Below, in pieces: positions 8,091 to 16,565 of a stretch of DNA of 16,565 bases. The stretch comes from Isotricha intestinalis. Its lineage: Eukaryota; Ciliophora; Litostomatea; Vestibuliferida; Isotrichidae. The notes below the pieces were generated by a model, which was not told the origin of the DNA, ran no database searches, and saw only the letters and a program-made list of their open reading frames with translations. The stretch spans positions 1 through 16,565 of the forward strand of contig JAJJLU010004218.1 in NCBI GenBank assembly GCA_023807065.1, in the 5' to 3' direction. A program made the translations under genes and the position numbers. Each line of letters begins with the position of its first letter. Within the stretch, counting starts at the first letter, position 1.

Positions 8091-9959
8091 TTAATCATAT
8101 AATTGAGATAAAGTTTTTACTAAATTTTTATCCATTTTTGATAAGGATTTTTCATTATTTGATAATTTATTTAATTTATTCATTATATTTTCATAAGATT
8201 TATTTCTTAAATAAATTGTTTTTATTTTATCAAAAATATCTCTTCGTCTAATTTTTTTATTTATTTCTCTAATATTTTTTAAAATCATTGATGGATTTTT
8301 ATCATTAATATTTAACTTTTCCTCAATTTTTTGATTGGGTAAATTTCGAAAATGCTTTAAAAAAAATTTTAACATTATAATAACTTTTGAATATTGACCT
8401 GAATTAACTAAATTATAAGTATATTCTAAAAATTTATCTTCTGTATCAAAACTATTAAATTGAGATTTTAATTTATCATATTCATTGAAATCAATATTTT
8501 CAATAGAAAAATTATTTATATTAATATTATTAATTGTATTAAATAAATCATTATTGCTATTATTGTTAATAGTATTTTCATTATTAATATTATAATTATT
8601 ATGAGTTTCAGTAATGCTTTTATATTTAATTCTTTGTTTATTATTATTTATTGATGTTGGTTTTAATGAAAAATTACTTAATTTAGGAGTTGGAGATATA
8701 TTAATAAACTGCTTTGATCTTTTCTTTTTATATATTATATCTGATTTTCTTCTAATTACATCTAATGGAATAAATTTTGTTGTTAATTGCTTAAATATTC
8801 TTTTATTTTTTTCAATTTTATTTTCTGCTTCTAATTCTTCTATATTTTTTATTAAGTTTTTTATTTCTATTTCTAATTTTTTATTTTCTTTTTCTAAAAT
8901 TGGATCTATTTGAGTAGTTTTTTCATTATTATTATTTCTATTTTTAATATTATTATTATTTACATTTTCATTCATAATTTCTTTATAATTTTCATGATTT
9001 TTATTTATATTTTCTTTTAAATTTTTTTGAGGATTATATGGAAATAAAGATTTTTCTAAATCTAATAAATTTGTTTTTGTCCTTTTTTTCTTTTTAATAT
9101 TAACTATACTTTTAATTAATTTCATTTCATTACCTATTTTTCTTTTAGTATTAGAATTATTAAAATCTGTGTTTTTCATTCTCTTGTATTTTAATTTTAA
9201 ATTTTTTTCATTTCTCTCTGATGAGATTTGTGAATTTGTTGTGACAGTTAAATGACTCATTGAATGAACTTTTTCAGTTAAAAATTTATTTTTTATATTT
9301 CTTTCAAAATGATATTGTATACTATTTTTTACATTCTTCATAGAAGCAGAGTATTTTTTTTCAACATCAGTTTCTAAATATTTTTTTTTTCTATTTCTTT
9401 TCATAATATTATAAACATATTTTTTTGTATTATTTAAAAAAATTATATTTTTTCTAGAATTAGGATATAATTTAAAAGTATCTATTATATTTTGAATATT
9501 AGATTTTTTTATTAAAAGAGGCTCTCTTTTAAATATATTATTAGTTTCTCCGCTTAATTTAGGAATTTTATAATAACCTTTATCTTTATAATGCAAAACT
9601 ATATCTTCAAATTTTTGGTAATTTTCTGTATTTTCATCATAATATTTAATATATTTTTTTTTATAATCTTTTATATTTTGAAACCCTTTATAAAATTCAT
9701 CATTTTCTTCTCTTAATTCTTTAGTCACATTTATATTTACATTTAAAGAATTTAATTTTTGTCTTATATTACTTAATTGTTTTATATTTTTAAGTGATTG
9801 ACTTGCCATTTTATCTTTTAATAATATCTTATTTTCATTACTATATTTTGGGTCTTCTTTAATATATGAATTTATTCTTTTTTTTGCTATATATCTTGCT
9901 CTTAAAAATTTATTAAATATTCTCTTTTTTATCATTTCTTCTTCATCATCACTTTTCAT
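8091..9959 (-). CDS. Large basic protein of unknown function, 622 residues
   Basis: Complete, intronless, ending in TAA. The start lies in an acidic patch (MKSDDEEEMIKKR). Residues 1-130 are basic and helix-prone. Residues about 117-180 are the most ordered-looking part (FEDIVLHYKDKGYYKIPKLS, then NIFKREPLLI and a helical stretch to YNIMK). The 'GYYKIPxLS...NIFKxxPLL' pattern reminds me of unnamed ciliate proteins, but I cannot name a family. Residues 350-392 form a probable coiled coil (ENKKLEIEIKNLIKNIEELE). Asn-rich low-complexity sequence spans about 328-350 and 450-485. A C-terminal helical domain covers about 488-622 (EDKFLEYTYNLVNSGQYSKV...). The composition is strongly Lys/Asn. A cytoskeletal or basal-body role would fit the composition but is speculative. 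Confidence 0.8.
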   Translation of the reverse strand: MKSDDEEEMIKKRIFNKFLRARYIAKKRINSYIKEDPKYSNENKILLKDKMASQSLKNIKQLSNIRQKLNSLNVNINVTKELREENDEFYKGFQNIKDYKKKYIKYYDENTENYQKFEDIVLHYKDKGYYKIPKLSGETNNIFKREPLLIKKSNIQNIIDTFKLYPNSRKNIIFLNNTKKYVYNIMKRNRKKKYLETDVEKKYSASMKNVKNSIQYHFERNIKNKFLTEKVHSMSHLTVTTNSQISSERNEKNLKLKYKRMKNTDFNNSNTKRKIGNEMKLIKSIVNIKKKKRTKTNLLDLEKSLFPYNPQKNLKENINKNHENYKEIMNENVNNNNIKNRNNNNEKTTQIDPILEKENKKLEIEIKNLIKNIEELEAENKIEKNKRIFKQLTTKFIPLDVIRRKSDIIYKKKRSKQFINISPTPKLSNFSLKPTSINNNKQRIKYKSITETHNNYNINNENTINNNSNNDLFNTINNININNFSIENIDFNEYDKLKSQFNSFDTEDKFLEYTYNLVNSGQYSKVIIMLKFFLKHFRNLPNQKIEEKLNINDKNPSMILKNIREINKKIRRRDIFDKIKTIYLRNKSYENIMNKLNKLSNNEKSLSKMDKNLVKTLSQLYD

Positions 9960-10087
9960 TATAAATTTAGCTCAAAAAAAATAATTCAAAATATTTTTTA
10001 AATAAAGTTAAATTATTTATTTATTTTAAAATTTATTGACAATCTATATTTCAAAAAATCAAAAAATAAATAAATAAATCTTTTTAA

Positions 10088-12556
10088 TTACTTCTTTATC
10101 ATTTCAGATAATAATGGTAATTTAAATTGTCCAGTATTTACATTTTGAAATGATAATATTTTTTGTCTTAGAAATTTTTCTTTTTTTTCTTTTGAAGTAA
10201 TATTATAATTATTATTTATACTTAATGCAGAATTATTTCTAATATGACTAATAGTTAAAGCAGAATTATCTTTAGAAGATTTATATATTATATTAGTTCT
10301 ATCTAATTGAGAATTACTTCTTTGATTACTAAAATAATTATTTTTATTTCTTGAATTATAATTTATGATATTTTCATTGATTTTTCCTCTCTCTGAACTT
10401 AAAGGAGAAATACTTGATTGCCTATTTGTTGATAAATTTTCAGAAAGAATTTTATTAGAAAATATAATTTTTTTTGGACTGCTAAAAGGAATTTTTAATT
10501 TAATCTCTCGTAATTTGCTATTAGAAAAATGTAACTTTTTAATATTCATTATACTAGTATCTTTATTATCATTTTTTTTATTATACTTAACAACTTTTTG
10601 AAAATGTTTAAAATCATTAGAATAATTTTTTTTATTATTCTTTTTTAAAAAGTCTCTGACGACTTTACTTAAAGAAAACCTTTTTTTTAATTTTTCAATC
10701 ACTTTAATTTTTTCACTAGTGTTTTGAATTTTCTGATAAAGAGCTTGTTGACTTTCATAAAGAGGAATTAAGCTTTTATTAAAATCTTTATATAACTCTG
10801 AAATAAATTTAATATTAATTTTAAGCAAAGTAGAAAAATCTCTAGTAATAATGAAAGCATATTGATATTTACATTTAATATCTAAACAACTTTCTATTCC
10901 TGCAATAGCACCTTCTTGTAATCTAGATATAATATTTAAATTATTTTTTCTAATAATATAATCCTCTCTATCTTTAGAATTAGATAAACTAACTAATAAA
11001 CCTTCTCCTTGATAAATTAAATAAATATTTTCAGCGTTATCAAAAGGAGTATAAATAATATTATCTTTATTAACAAATAAAGGAATTATTTTAGTAAATA
11101 TATGTCTCATTTTAAAATCTTTTTTAAAAATAGGAAATTTATGTATTAAGAAATTAATTTTATGAGAATCATTTTTAAGAAATTTACTTAATAAAATTTT
11201 ATTAAAAAATTCCTTTTCCAAATAAAATAAATCTGTATCTTCACAAGCATAAATTGAAGTTGTTCTTGGAATTGAATATAATAAACCCCATTCTCCAAAA
11301 CACATTCCATTTGTTAAAGAAAAACTTTCAATTTCAAATTCTTTTATAAAATTTTCTAACACATCTCCTTCTATTGGAGGATTTGGTGTTTGATGATTTG
11401 TTATTGCTTTAATTATTATTTTTTCATTTGATTTTTTCAATTTTTTTTTTAATTTCTCTATTTTTTCATTTAATAGTAATAATGGATTTTGAGTTTGAAA
11501 TATATTGTTTTTTAGAGGTTTTTGAGTTTTTTGTCTTTTTTTTGATTTTTTTTTAACCGGTGATTGAGGGTTTAATGGGTCGTCATTTGGTTCTTTTTTA
11601 AATTCTTTTTCTTTTTTTATTTCATTTTCTGATTTTTGATTTTCTGAAGATTGGATTTTTAAATTATGAAAATTTTGAGTTTTGCTTTTATGAGTTTTTC
11701 TTTTATTTGGTTTAATTGTGTTTAATTTTTTAAAATTAACTTTATTTTTTCCTTTAATTTCCTTATTAATATTTTTCCTATTATTCTTCAAACTACTCTT
11801 AATATTATTCTTATTAATATTAATATTCTTATTATTATTATTTTCACTATTATTATCATTATAATTAGTATTATAATCACTATCTAAATCTTCTCTAAAC
11901 CCCAAAATACTTTCTTCCTTATCATTACTATCTTCATTTTCTTCTTCTTCTTCTTCTTCATCTTCCTCAACTTCGCAATCACTCATAAAACATTGAATAT
12001 TAATTCTATCATTAGTTTCACAATAAAAATCACCTCCATTAGAAGCTTCATTCATAAATTTTTTAGTGTAGTCAATAGTATTAACTAATCTTATAACAGC
12101 TTTTCCTTTAATAACTCCATATAAAGCATCACTTTTATCATTTTGTCTAAAAACATAACTTCCTTTTTTTCTAAATGTATGTTTAATAAAATGTGCCATT
12201 TTATTTATATCATCATGATTTAAACCTTGGAAATACATATATCTTAATAATCCATTAAATTTTAATAAACACATATATAATAAACTTATATTTCTTTTAT
12301 TTTCTTTTTTTTCTGTATTTTCAGTAATTGAAGATGATTTGTTTATTTTTTTTTTTGGTTTTATTTTTATTTTTAAATAATTATCTATTTCTTTAGAGGA
12401 TTCTTCTATTAAGATTTCATCTAAGTTTAATCCTTTTTTAAACATATGACCTTTTATATCTCTTTCATTTAATTGATTTATTATAGAATATAAATATTTC
12501 TTAAAAATTTCAAGAGCTTTGTTTTTTTTTAGTTTTATCCACCAATTTTTATCCAT
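10088..12556 (-). CDS. Cyclic-nucleotide-binding-domain protein, two CNB folds, the first split by a ~200-residue insertion
   Basis: 822 residues, complete, TAA stop. The first CNB fold starts at about residue 95: a helical lead (LLRYMYFQGLNHDDINKMAH), then the barrel strands 'GSYVFRQNDKSDALYGVIKG' at 132-151. After about residue 193 it is interrupted by low-complexity sequence (a Glu run at 196-206, Asn runs, Lys-rich stretches) to about 395. It resumes with the phosphate-binding cassette at 420-433, FGEWGLLYSIPRTT, which keeps the Glu (422) and Arg (431) that contact cyclic nucleotide in PKA/EPAC/CNG-type domains. A second CNB fold spans about 468-590. Its cassette (EGAIAGIESCL...) keeps a Glu but lacks the Arg, so it is probably non-binding. 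The C-terminus (600-822) is basic and Ser/Asn-rich. There is no kinase, channel or PKA docking domain, so it is a cAMP/cGMP sensor or scaffold of unknown output. Confidence 0.87.
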   Translation of the reverse strand: MDKNWWIKLKKNKALEIFKKYLYSIINQLNERDIKGHMFKKGLNLDEILIEESSKEIDNYLKIKIKPKKKINKSSSITENTEKKENKRNISLLYMCLLKFNGLLRYMYFQGLNHDDINKMAHFIKHTFRKKGSYVFRQNDKSDALYGVIKGKAVIRLVNTIDYTKKFMNEASNGGDFYCETNDRINIQCFMSDCEVEEDEEEEEEENEDSNDKEESILGFREDLDSDYNTNYNDNNSENNNNKNININKNNIKSSLKNNRKNINKEIKGKNKVNFKKLNTIKPNKRKTHKSKTQNFHNLKIQSSENQKSENEIKKEKEFKKEPNDDPLNPQSPVKKKSKKRQKTQKPLKNNIFQTQNPLLLLNEKIEKLKKKLKKSNEKIIIKAITNHQTPNPPIEGDVLENFIKEFEIESFSLTNGMCFGEWGLLYSIPRTTSIYACEDTDLFYLEKEFFNKILLSKFLKNDSHKINFLIHKFPIFKKDFKMRHIFTKIIPLFVNKDNIIYTPFDNAENIYLIYQGEGLLVSLSNSKDREDYIIRKNNLNIISRLQEGAIAGIESCLDIKCKYQYAFIITRDFSTLLKINIKFISELYKDFNKSLIPLYESQQALYQKIQNTSEKIKVIEKLKKRFSLSKVVRDFLKKNNKKNYSNDFKHFQKVVKYNKKNDNKDTSIMNIKKLHFSNSKLREIKLKIPFSSPKKIIFSNKILSENLSTNRQSSISPLSSERGKINENIINYNSRNKNNYFSNQRSNSQLDRTNIIYKSSKDNSALTISHIRNNSALSINNNYNITSKEKKEKFLRQKILSFQNVNTGQFKLPLLSEMIKK
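11941..11960. repeat. (TTC)n tract encoding poly-Glu in the CNB insertion
   Basis: A short run of ttc triplets within the insertion that splits the first cyclic-nucleotide-binding fold. It encodes the Glu run at about residues 199-206 and is similar in kind to the tract at 7111 in another gene. Confidence 0.6.
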
Positions 12557-12655
12557 TTTATTTTTAACATTTTAATTTATTTATTTTTATACTTTTTTAT
12601 TTAATAATTAATTATTTTACTTTAAAAATTAGTTATTTAACAAGAAAATTAAGAT

Positions 12656-13795
12656 TTATATATCATTATCTAAATCTACTAAACTTTGAGGTATTTTCAT
12701 TAGGAGAAAATTTTTAAAATTTCTTATTTTTTCATAAAAACTTTTATTTTCATTGAAAGAATCATCAATTGTATTATTATTATTTTCAACCATATCCTTA
12801 TTAAAACTAGCATCTCCGTTAGTAATTTTATTAATTTGAGTACAAAAGGTCCCAAAAATAAAAATAAAAAATCCAATAGAACCAAATAAAATAATAATTG
12901 AAAAAGGATTAAAATAAGAAGGAAATTTCTCAAAAGGCAAATAATTATAGAATAAAATAATTAAAGTAATTATTCCAATTCCAGAAATTGAAAAAATATA
13001 AATAATATTTCCATTAAATATTAAACAAAGGATTATCCCTAAAATAATTAATATTAAAGATATAATTAATAAAAATTTATTTCCTTTATACATTGAATTT
13101 ATAACTGAAAATTCAGAGAAAAAAAAAATATAAGAAATATGAATTAAATTAAATATTAATATTAATAAACTTGCAATTGAACCAAAAAAACAAAATAAAA
13201 AAAAATTTTTTTGATTTCTAATCCCAATACAATTACTAATAAAAAAGCTATGATGATCTAAATTTATAACACAATTATCACAAAATTTACAATGAGATGT
13301 TTTTGGAGGTTTTATTATATGACAAATTTTACATTTTCTTTCTTTTAAAATAGAAGGGATTTGATTTTTGTTTTTTAATTTAATCATTTCATTATTTAAA
13401 TTAATGTCAGTATTGTTAATTTGGTAATTTTTATTAAATTTTGGTATGATTCCGGGTTCATTAAAAAAACAAATAAACATAAAATAAATTGTAATTAAAA
13501 AAAAAGAAAAATGAATATAATAAATGTTAATTGAATAAAATGTATTATTTGATAAAAACCAACCTAATTCAGTTAAGAGCATTACTATATTTGTTATTAA
13601 ATAAGAATTAATTGAATCTGGAATTCCTATTATTTTTTTATAACAAAAAAAAGTGAAAAGAAAATTTTTTCCTATTTTTCTTTTTGGAATAGTATTTAAA
13701 TTTATTGTTTCTTTTTCTCTTTCTGATATATTTAAATCTGGATCTGAATTATCTGATGATGTATCTGCTTTAATATATTCATTATTTTTTTCCAT
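12656..13795 (-). CDS. DHHC-family protein S-acyltransferase homologue with DHHS in place of DHHC
   Basis: 379 residues, complete, TAA stop. Members of the family attach palmitate to cysteines of membrane-associated proteins at Golgi, ER or plasma membrane. Visible here are two N-terminal membrane segments (about 62-80 and 88-111), an EPG (112-115, for the usual DPG), and a cysteine-rich domain at 155-195: CKIC at 155-158, HCKFC at 168-172, C175, then DHHS at 180-183 and NCIG at 188-191. The zinc-binding Cys/His positions are intact, but the catalytic Cys is Ser183 (codon AGC, one base from TGC), and the following PW is FF. Four hydrophobic segments follow (about 197-226, 240-261, 263-283, 297-318) instead of the usual two. 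A clear TTxE motif is not seen (ITNG at 324-327 is the nearest). It is probably an inactive or altered acyltransferase, unless the base is an error. Confidence 0.9.
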   Translation of the reverse strand: MEKNNEYIKADTSSDNSDPDLNISEREKETINLNTIPKRKIGKNFLFTFFCYKKIIGIPDSINSYLITNIVMLLTELGWFLSNNTFYSINIYYIHFSFFLITIYFMFICFFNEPGIIPKFNKNYQINNTDINLNNEMIKLKNKNQIPSILKERKCKICHIIKPPKTSHCKFCDNCVINLDHHSFFISNCIGIRNQKNFFLFCFFGSIASLLILIFNLIHISYIFFFSEFSVINSMYKGNKFLLIISLILIILGIILCLIFNGNIIYIFSISGIGIITLIILFYNYLPFEKFPSYFNPFSIIILFGSIGFFIFIFGTFCTQINKITNGDASFNKDMVENNNNTIDDSFNENKSFYEKIRNFKNFLLMKIPQSLVDLDNDI

Positions 13796-15121
13796 ATTTT
13801 AAATATTTTTATTATTTTAAATTTTTCTATATTTTATTATTAATTTATTTTACTCTCTTTTAGAAAATGAAAAAAAAACATAATATCCTTTAATAAATTA
13901 TAATTTGTCCATTAATGTTTAAATGACTTTTTACTTTTAAATAATAATTTAGAAATAATAAAATCAAGAAAAGAAAAGTTTTCAAAAAAAATAAAAATGT
14001 AATTAAAAAAACAATGAATATATTCAATCAATAAACATAGAAAAGAAATTTATAGATTTATAAAATGAATCAAAAGAAATATTATTTTTTTTGAAATGAT
14101 ATTAAATTATTAAATTATTAGATTATAGACATTTTAATTTCTATATTCTTTGAAACTTATAAAATCATATCATTGAATAAAAAAATAAAGGAAATTGATA
14201 AAGATGATGAAAATTTATATTAAATGATATAAATGATAGAATATTTAAAATCTTTTTAAATAATAAATACATTACTTAAAAAGTATTATTTTATTGAAAG
14301 AGTGAATAATTATTTTCAGAAAATATAATTCTGATAAAAATAAATATTGATTATCTTATTTGTACTTCAAATAATTTTAACTCAACATAGATGTTAAATT
14401 GAGTTTACTTTTAGAAATAATAATATAATGATTTAATTTATTTAATTGAAGATTATTTCAGCTCTCACAATATTAAAAAGAAGATGTTATGGATGAAATT
14501 AAAAATTATTGAACACAATAAAATGGTAATATAAATCATTTTATAAAAAATCAATTGTAATATTGTTTTTTTTTAATTTGTCTATAAAAAAGATATATTT
14601 AGTTATTGCCAATAATAATATTTTTTTGAGAATATAAACAACAATTTAACTAATGAAGAATTCTTTTTATTAATGTTTTAATTTAAATTATTTATTAAAA
14701 TAATAAAATAAAATTGTTTAAAAGGTTTATTCTTTATTTTATTGATTATTAAAAATAAAAATTTAAATGTATTCCAAAGATTTCAAATCATCAAGGAAAA
14801 CAATAAAAATATCAAATACAAAGCATCAATCAATAAATATTTATATCTCAAATCATTCTTTAGAATATCATAATTAAATATTAAAGATTATAGTTAAATG
14901 ATATTAGAAAATAATTTTTTTGTTGTATTAGAAAAAATTTTTGAACATTTAATTAATTATATGTTGTTATAATATTATTTATTTTGATTATATGACTTAA
15001 TTGAAAAATAAAAATCAAAAAGAAAATCAAAAAATACAAACCAAATATAAAATAAAATGTAAAATTCAAAAATATATTTTATAATAAAAAATAATAATGA
15101 AAAAAAAATTAAAAATTAAAA
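13796..15121. other. 1.3-kb region without a supportable gene
   Basis: This gap separates the divergent starts of the DHHS gene (minus) and the TmcB-like gene (plus), so both promoters should be near its ends. Stops occur frequently in all frames on both strands. The longest plus-strand frame I noticed with an ATG is about 36 codons (14767-14877). Its composition is A/T with fewer long T-runs than the other spacers and more GA/TGA steps. No tRNA, tandem repeat, inverted repeat or telomeric repeat is apparent. It could hold a non-coding RNA, a decayed gene or a replication/chromatin element, and nothing in it decides between these. Confidence 0.5.
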
Positions 15122-16565
15122 ATGGATTCCAAAGAATTTTATAAAAAACTACAAGATTCAATATATCACTTATATTATTATATTTTCTACAATTATAATC
15201 CAAGTAAAATAAGTACATTTCTTTTATCATTAATGGATATTTTCCAATTATTTTCAATAAATTTAAATGAAAGAGTAAATTTAATATTTAAATTTCATAG
15301 AATTCTATTTTTTGGAAAGATAATTCAAAAATATTTAATTATTTTATTAAATTTATTATAAATTTAAATTCAAATCCTTATAATAGTAATCATTATAGAT
15401 TTTTTTTGGTTACATTATATTGTACTTATTCTTTTGTTTTTATAGGAATATTTTTATTTTTAAAACTTCTAAGAGATGTTTATAGAAAGAAATTAATAAA
15501 AGAATGTATTGTTCAATTATCAGTTTTAAGAAATTTTCTTCTTTATAATATATATATTTTTTATTATCCAATTTTACGTAAAAAATAAATTATTTACTTT
15601 ATTATAGAAATAAATAATCCAATTTTATTTTGTAAAAATTCAAGTAATATAATAAATAATGGTTTTAAATGTTATTCAACAATACATATAATATATTTTA
15701 TCTTAAGTTTTATAATTTGTGTTTCCGATTGTTATTTTTGTTATTTAGCAATTTGTTTTTTTTTTTCAAGAGGAGAAAGTGATTCTAATGGAATAATAAG
15801 AGCTTTTATTTCAAATCCAAAATTAATAATATTAATTTCTAAAACACTTATTTTTATTATCTTAGGAGTTGATTCTCTTATTAATAATAATTCAAGAGCT
15901 ATTATTCCTTTATTTTCTTTTTTTTCTGGTTGTTTAGTCTTTTATAGTTTTTTTCTTGAAAATTATTTTATTTCTGAAAAGGACACTTCCATAATATTTA
16001 ATTATTATATGAGTATGATTTATATGTTATCTGGGATATTTATTTTAATTGGTTATATTTTAAAAACTGAAATTAAAAATTTTTTTTTTATTTTTATTTT
16101 GGGAAATATAATTTTAATTTTAATTCTTTATTTTTGGGTTTTTAGGGTTAAAATTATTAATTTTAGGGATGAATCTCATTATTTAAATGAATATGATATT
16201 TTTCTGAATGCAAAAAATTTATTATTATCAATAAAAGATAAATCTTATAATAGAGAATTAATGTTAAATTTTTTAGAATATCAAACTTTTCAATCAAATA
16301 ATATTTCTCAAGAAATTAAAGAAGAAAATAAAGATTATAATCTTTATTTAATTGTTGAAAAAACTTTAAAAAGAAAAATAGTTTATCATAGAAATAGTGT
16401 TTTATTAAAAATAATTCACTATATGGTTTTAAAAAAATATTTAATGAATCATAAAAGTGCATATTTACTTTTATATCATTTATATTTAGATATTGAAAAT
16501 GATATAATTACAGTAAGTCAATCACAAAAATTTTTTATATTTAGATTGAAAAAATCAATTGAAGA
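15122..16565 (+). CDS. TmcB-like multi-pass membrane protein, three exons, 3' part beyond the window
   Basis: Exons 15122-15274, 15301-15577 and 15608-16565 join to 462 codons, open to the window end. Without removing the two mini-introns the frame breaks at 15361 and 15588. With them the protein reads smoothly across both joins (NLNER|NSIFWKDNSK; YPIL-Q-INNPILFCK, the Gln codon being split C|AA). The N-terminus (KISTFLLSLMDIFQLFSINL) and about eight hydrophobic segments (roughly 29-46, 84-106, 125-141, 166-196, 212-232, 241-262, 274-295, 301-322) are followed by a cytosolic helical region ending 'HKSAYLLLYHLYLD...SQKFFIFRLKKSIE'. This order matches the ciliate/Dictyostelium 'tiny macrocysts protein B' family, usually above 1,000 residues and often with PAS domains further on. 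The Cys/His-containing segment I associate with the family at about 364-385 has no Cys here. Family assignment is from memory, not a search. Confidence 0.78.
15275..15300 (+). other. 26-nt spliceosomal mini-intron
   Basis: It begins GTAAATTT and ends TTTCATAG. Removing it (phase 0) moves the reading frame from the one open at 15122 to the one open from 15301 and restores a family-like WKD-containing segment. If retained, the frame ends at TAA 15359-15361. The length is typical of ciliate mini-introns. Confidence 0.8.
15578..15607 (+). other. 30-nt spliceosomal mini-intron
   Basis: It begins GTAAAAAA and ends TTATTATAG, splitting a Gln codon after its first base (phase 1). Its retention would place TAA 15586-15588 in frame. 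After removal the frame stays open to the window end, almost 1 kb. Confidence 0.82.

Noticed and set aside
13241..13258. Frameshift or pseudogene at the DHHS site
   Set aside because: The frame is open for all 379 codons and the surrounding zinc-binding residues are intact, so a substitution rather than gene decay is seen.
14767..14877. A 36-codon frame beginning ATG-TAT-TCC-AAA-GAT, similar in its first bases to the TmcB-like start (ATG-GAT-TCC-AAA-GAA), possibly a decayed duplicate
   Set aside because: Likeness ends after about six codons, and an 11-base match in such AT-rich sequence is expected by chance. No further homology to the gene was found downstream.
13860..15060. Coding sequence in a stop-reassigned code (reading TAA/TAG as Gln and TGA as Trp)
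   Set aside because: Any frame is open if all stops are ignored. The result has no recognisable domain, and neighbouring genes clearly use TAA/TAG as stops.
15406..15588. Separate 60-codon plus-strand gene
   Set aside because: It is the middle part of exon 2 of the TmcB-like gene; its apparent stop lies inside the 30-nt intron, and its apparent ATG is not in the gene's reading order.

Overview
The window looks like a piece of a very AT-rich (by eye well over 75% A+T), gene-dense protist genome, most likely a ciliate macronuclear chromosome. Four observations support this. The intergenic gaps are mostly 50-330 bases. Proteins are dominated by Asn, Lys, Ile and Glu, with poly-Asn and poly-Glu tracts. 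One gene needs two minute GT-AG introns (26 and 30 nt) of the kind known from ciliates. That same gene reads as a member of the large multi-pass membrane family called TmcB-like ('tiny macrocysts protein B') in ciliates. TAA and TAG end every complete gene, Trp is TGG and Gln is CAA/CAG, and I see no in-frame TGA. The nuclear code therefore appears standard, which excludes Tetrahymena/Paramecium-type codes and fits a litostome (for example a rumen ciliate) or another standard-code lineage. The lineage is an inference.

Layout. Positions 1-5899 (minus strand) are one uninterrupted reading frame of 1,966 codons that runs off the left edge. It has a 470-residue Asn/Lys-rich N-terminal part followed by about 19 copies of a roughly 80-residue unit. 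Each unit is made of about five 13-residue 'xxTGE/K' turn motifs. It is the most unusual object here, and I cannot match it to a named family. Starting 48 bp away on the plus strand is a small single-pass membrane protein (5948-6331) with a KVKF motif that could dock protein phosphatase 1.

From 6525 to 13795 five genes follow head to tail on the minus strand. They are an acidic coiled-coil protein (6525-7268), a small orphan (7604-7960), a basic 622-residue orphan (8091-9959), a protein with two cyclic-nucleotide-binding folds, the first split by a roughly 200-residue insertion (10088-12556), and a DHHC-type S-acyltransferase homologue whose catalytic Cys is replaced by Ser, giving DHHS (12656-13795). 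From 13796 to 15121 there is 1.3 kb with no gene I can support, which is unusually long for this window. From 15122 to the right edge is the TmcB-like membrane protein, in three exons, truncated by the window end.

The genes do not form an evident pathway. Three of them (the DHHS protein, the cyclic-nucleotide-binding protein and the TmcB-like protein) belong to membrane or signalling families that are typically expanded in ciliates. No RNA genes, mobile elements, CRISPR arrays or telomeric repeats were seen.
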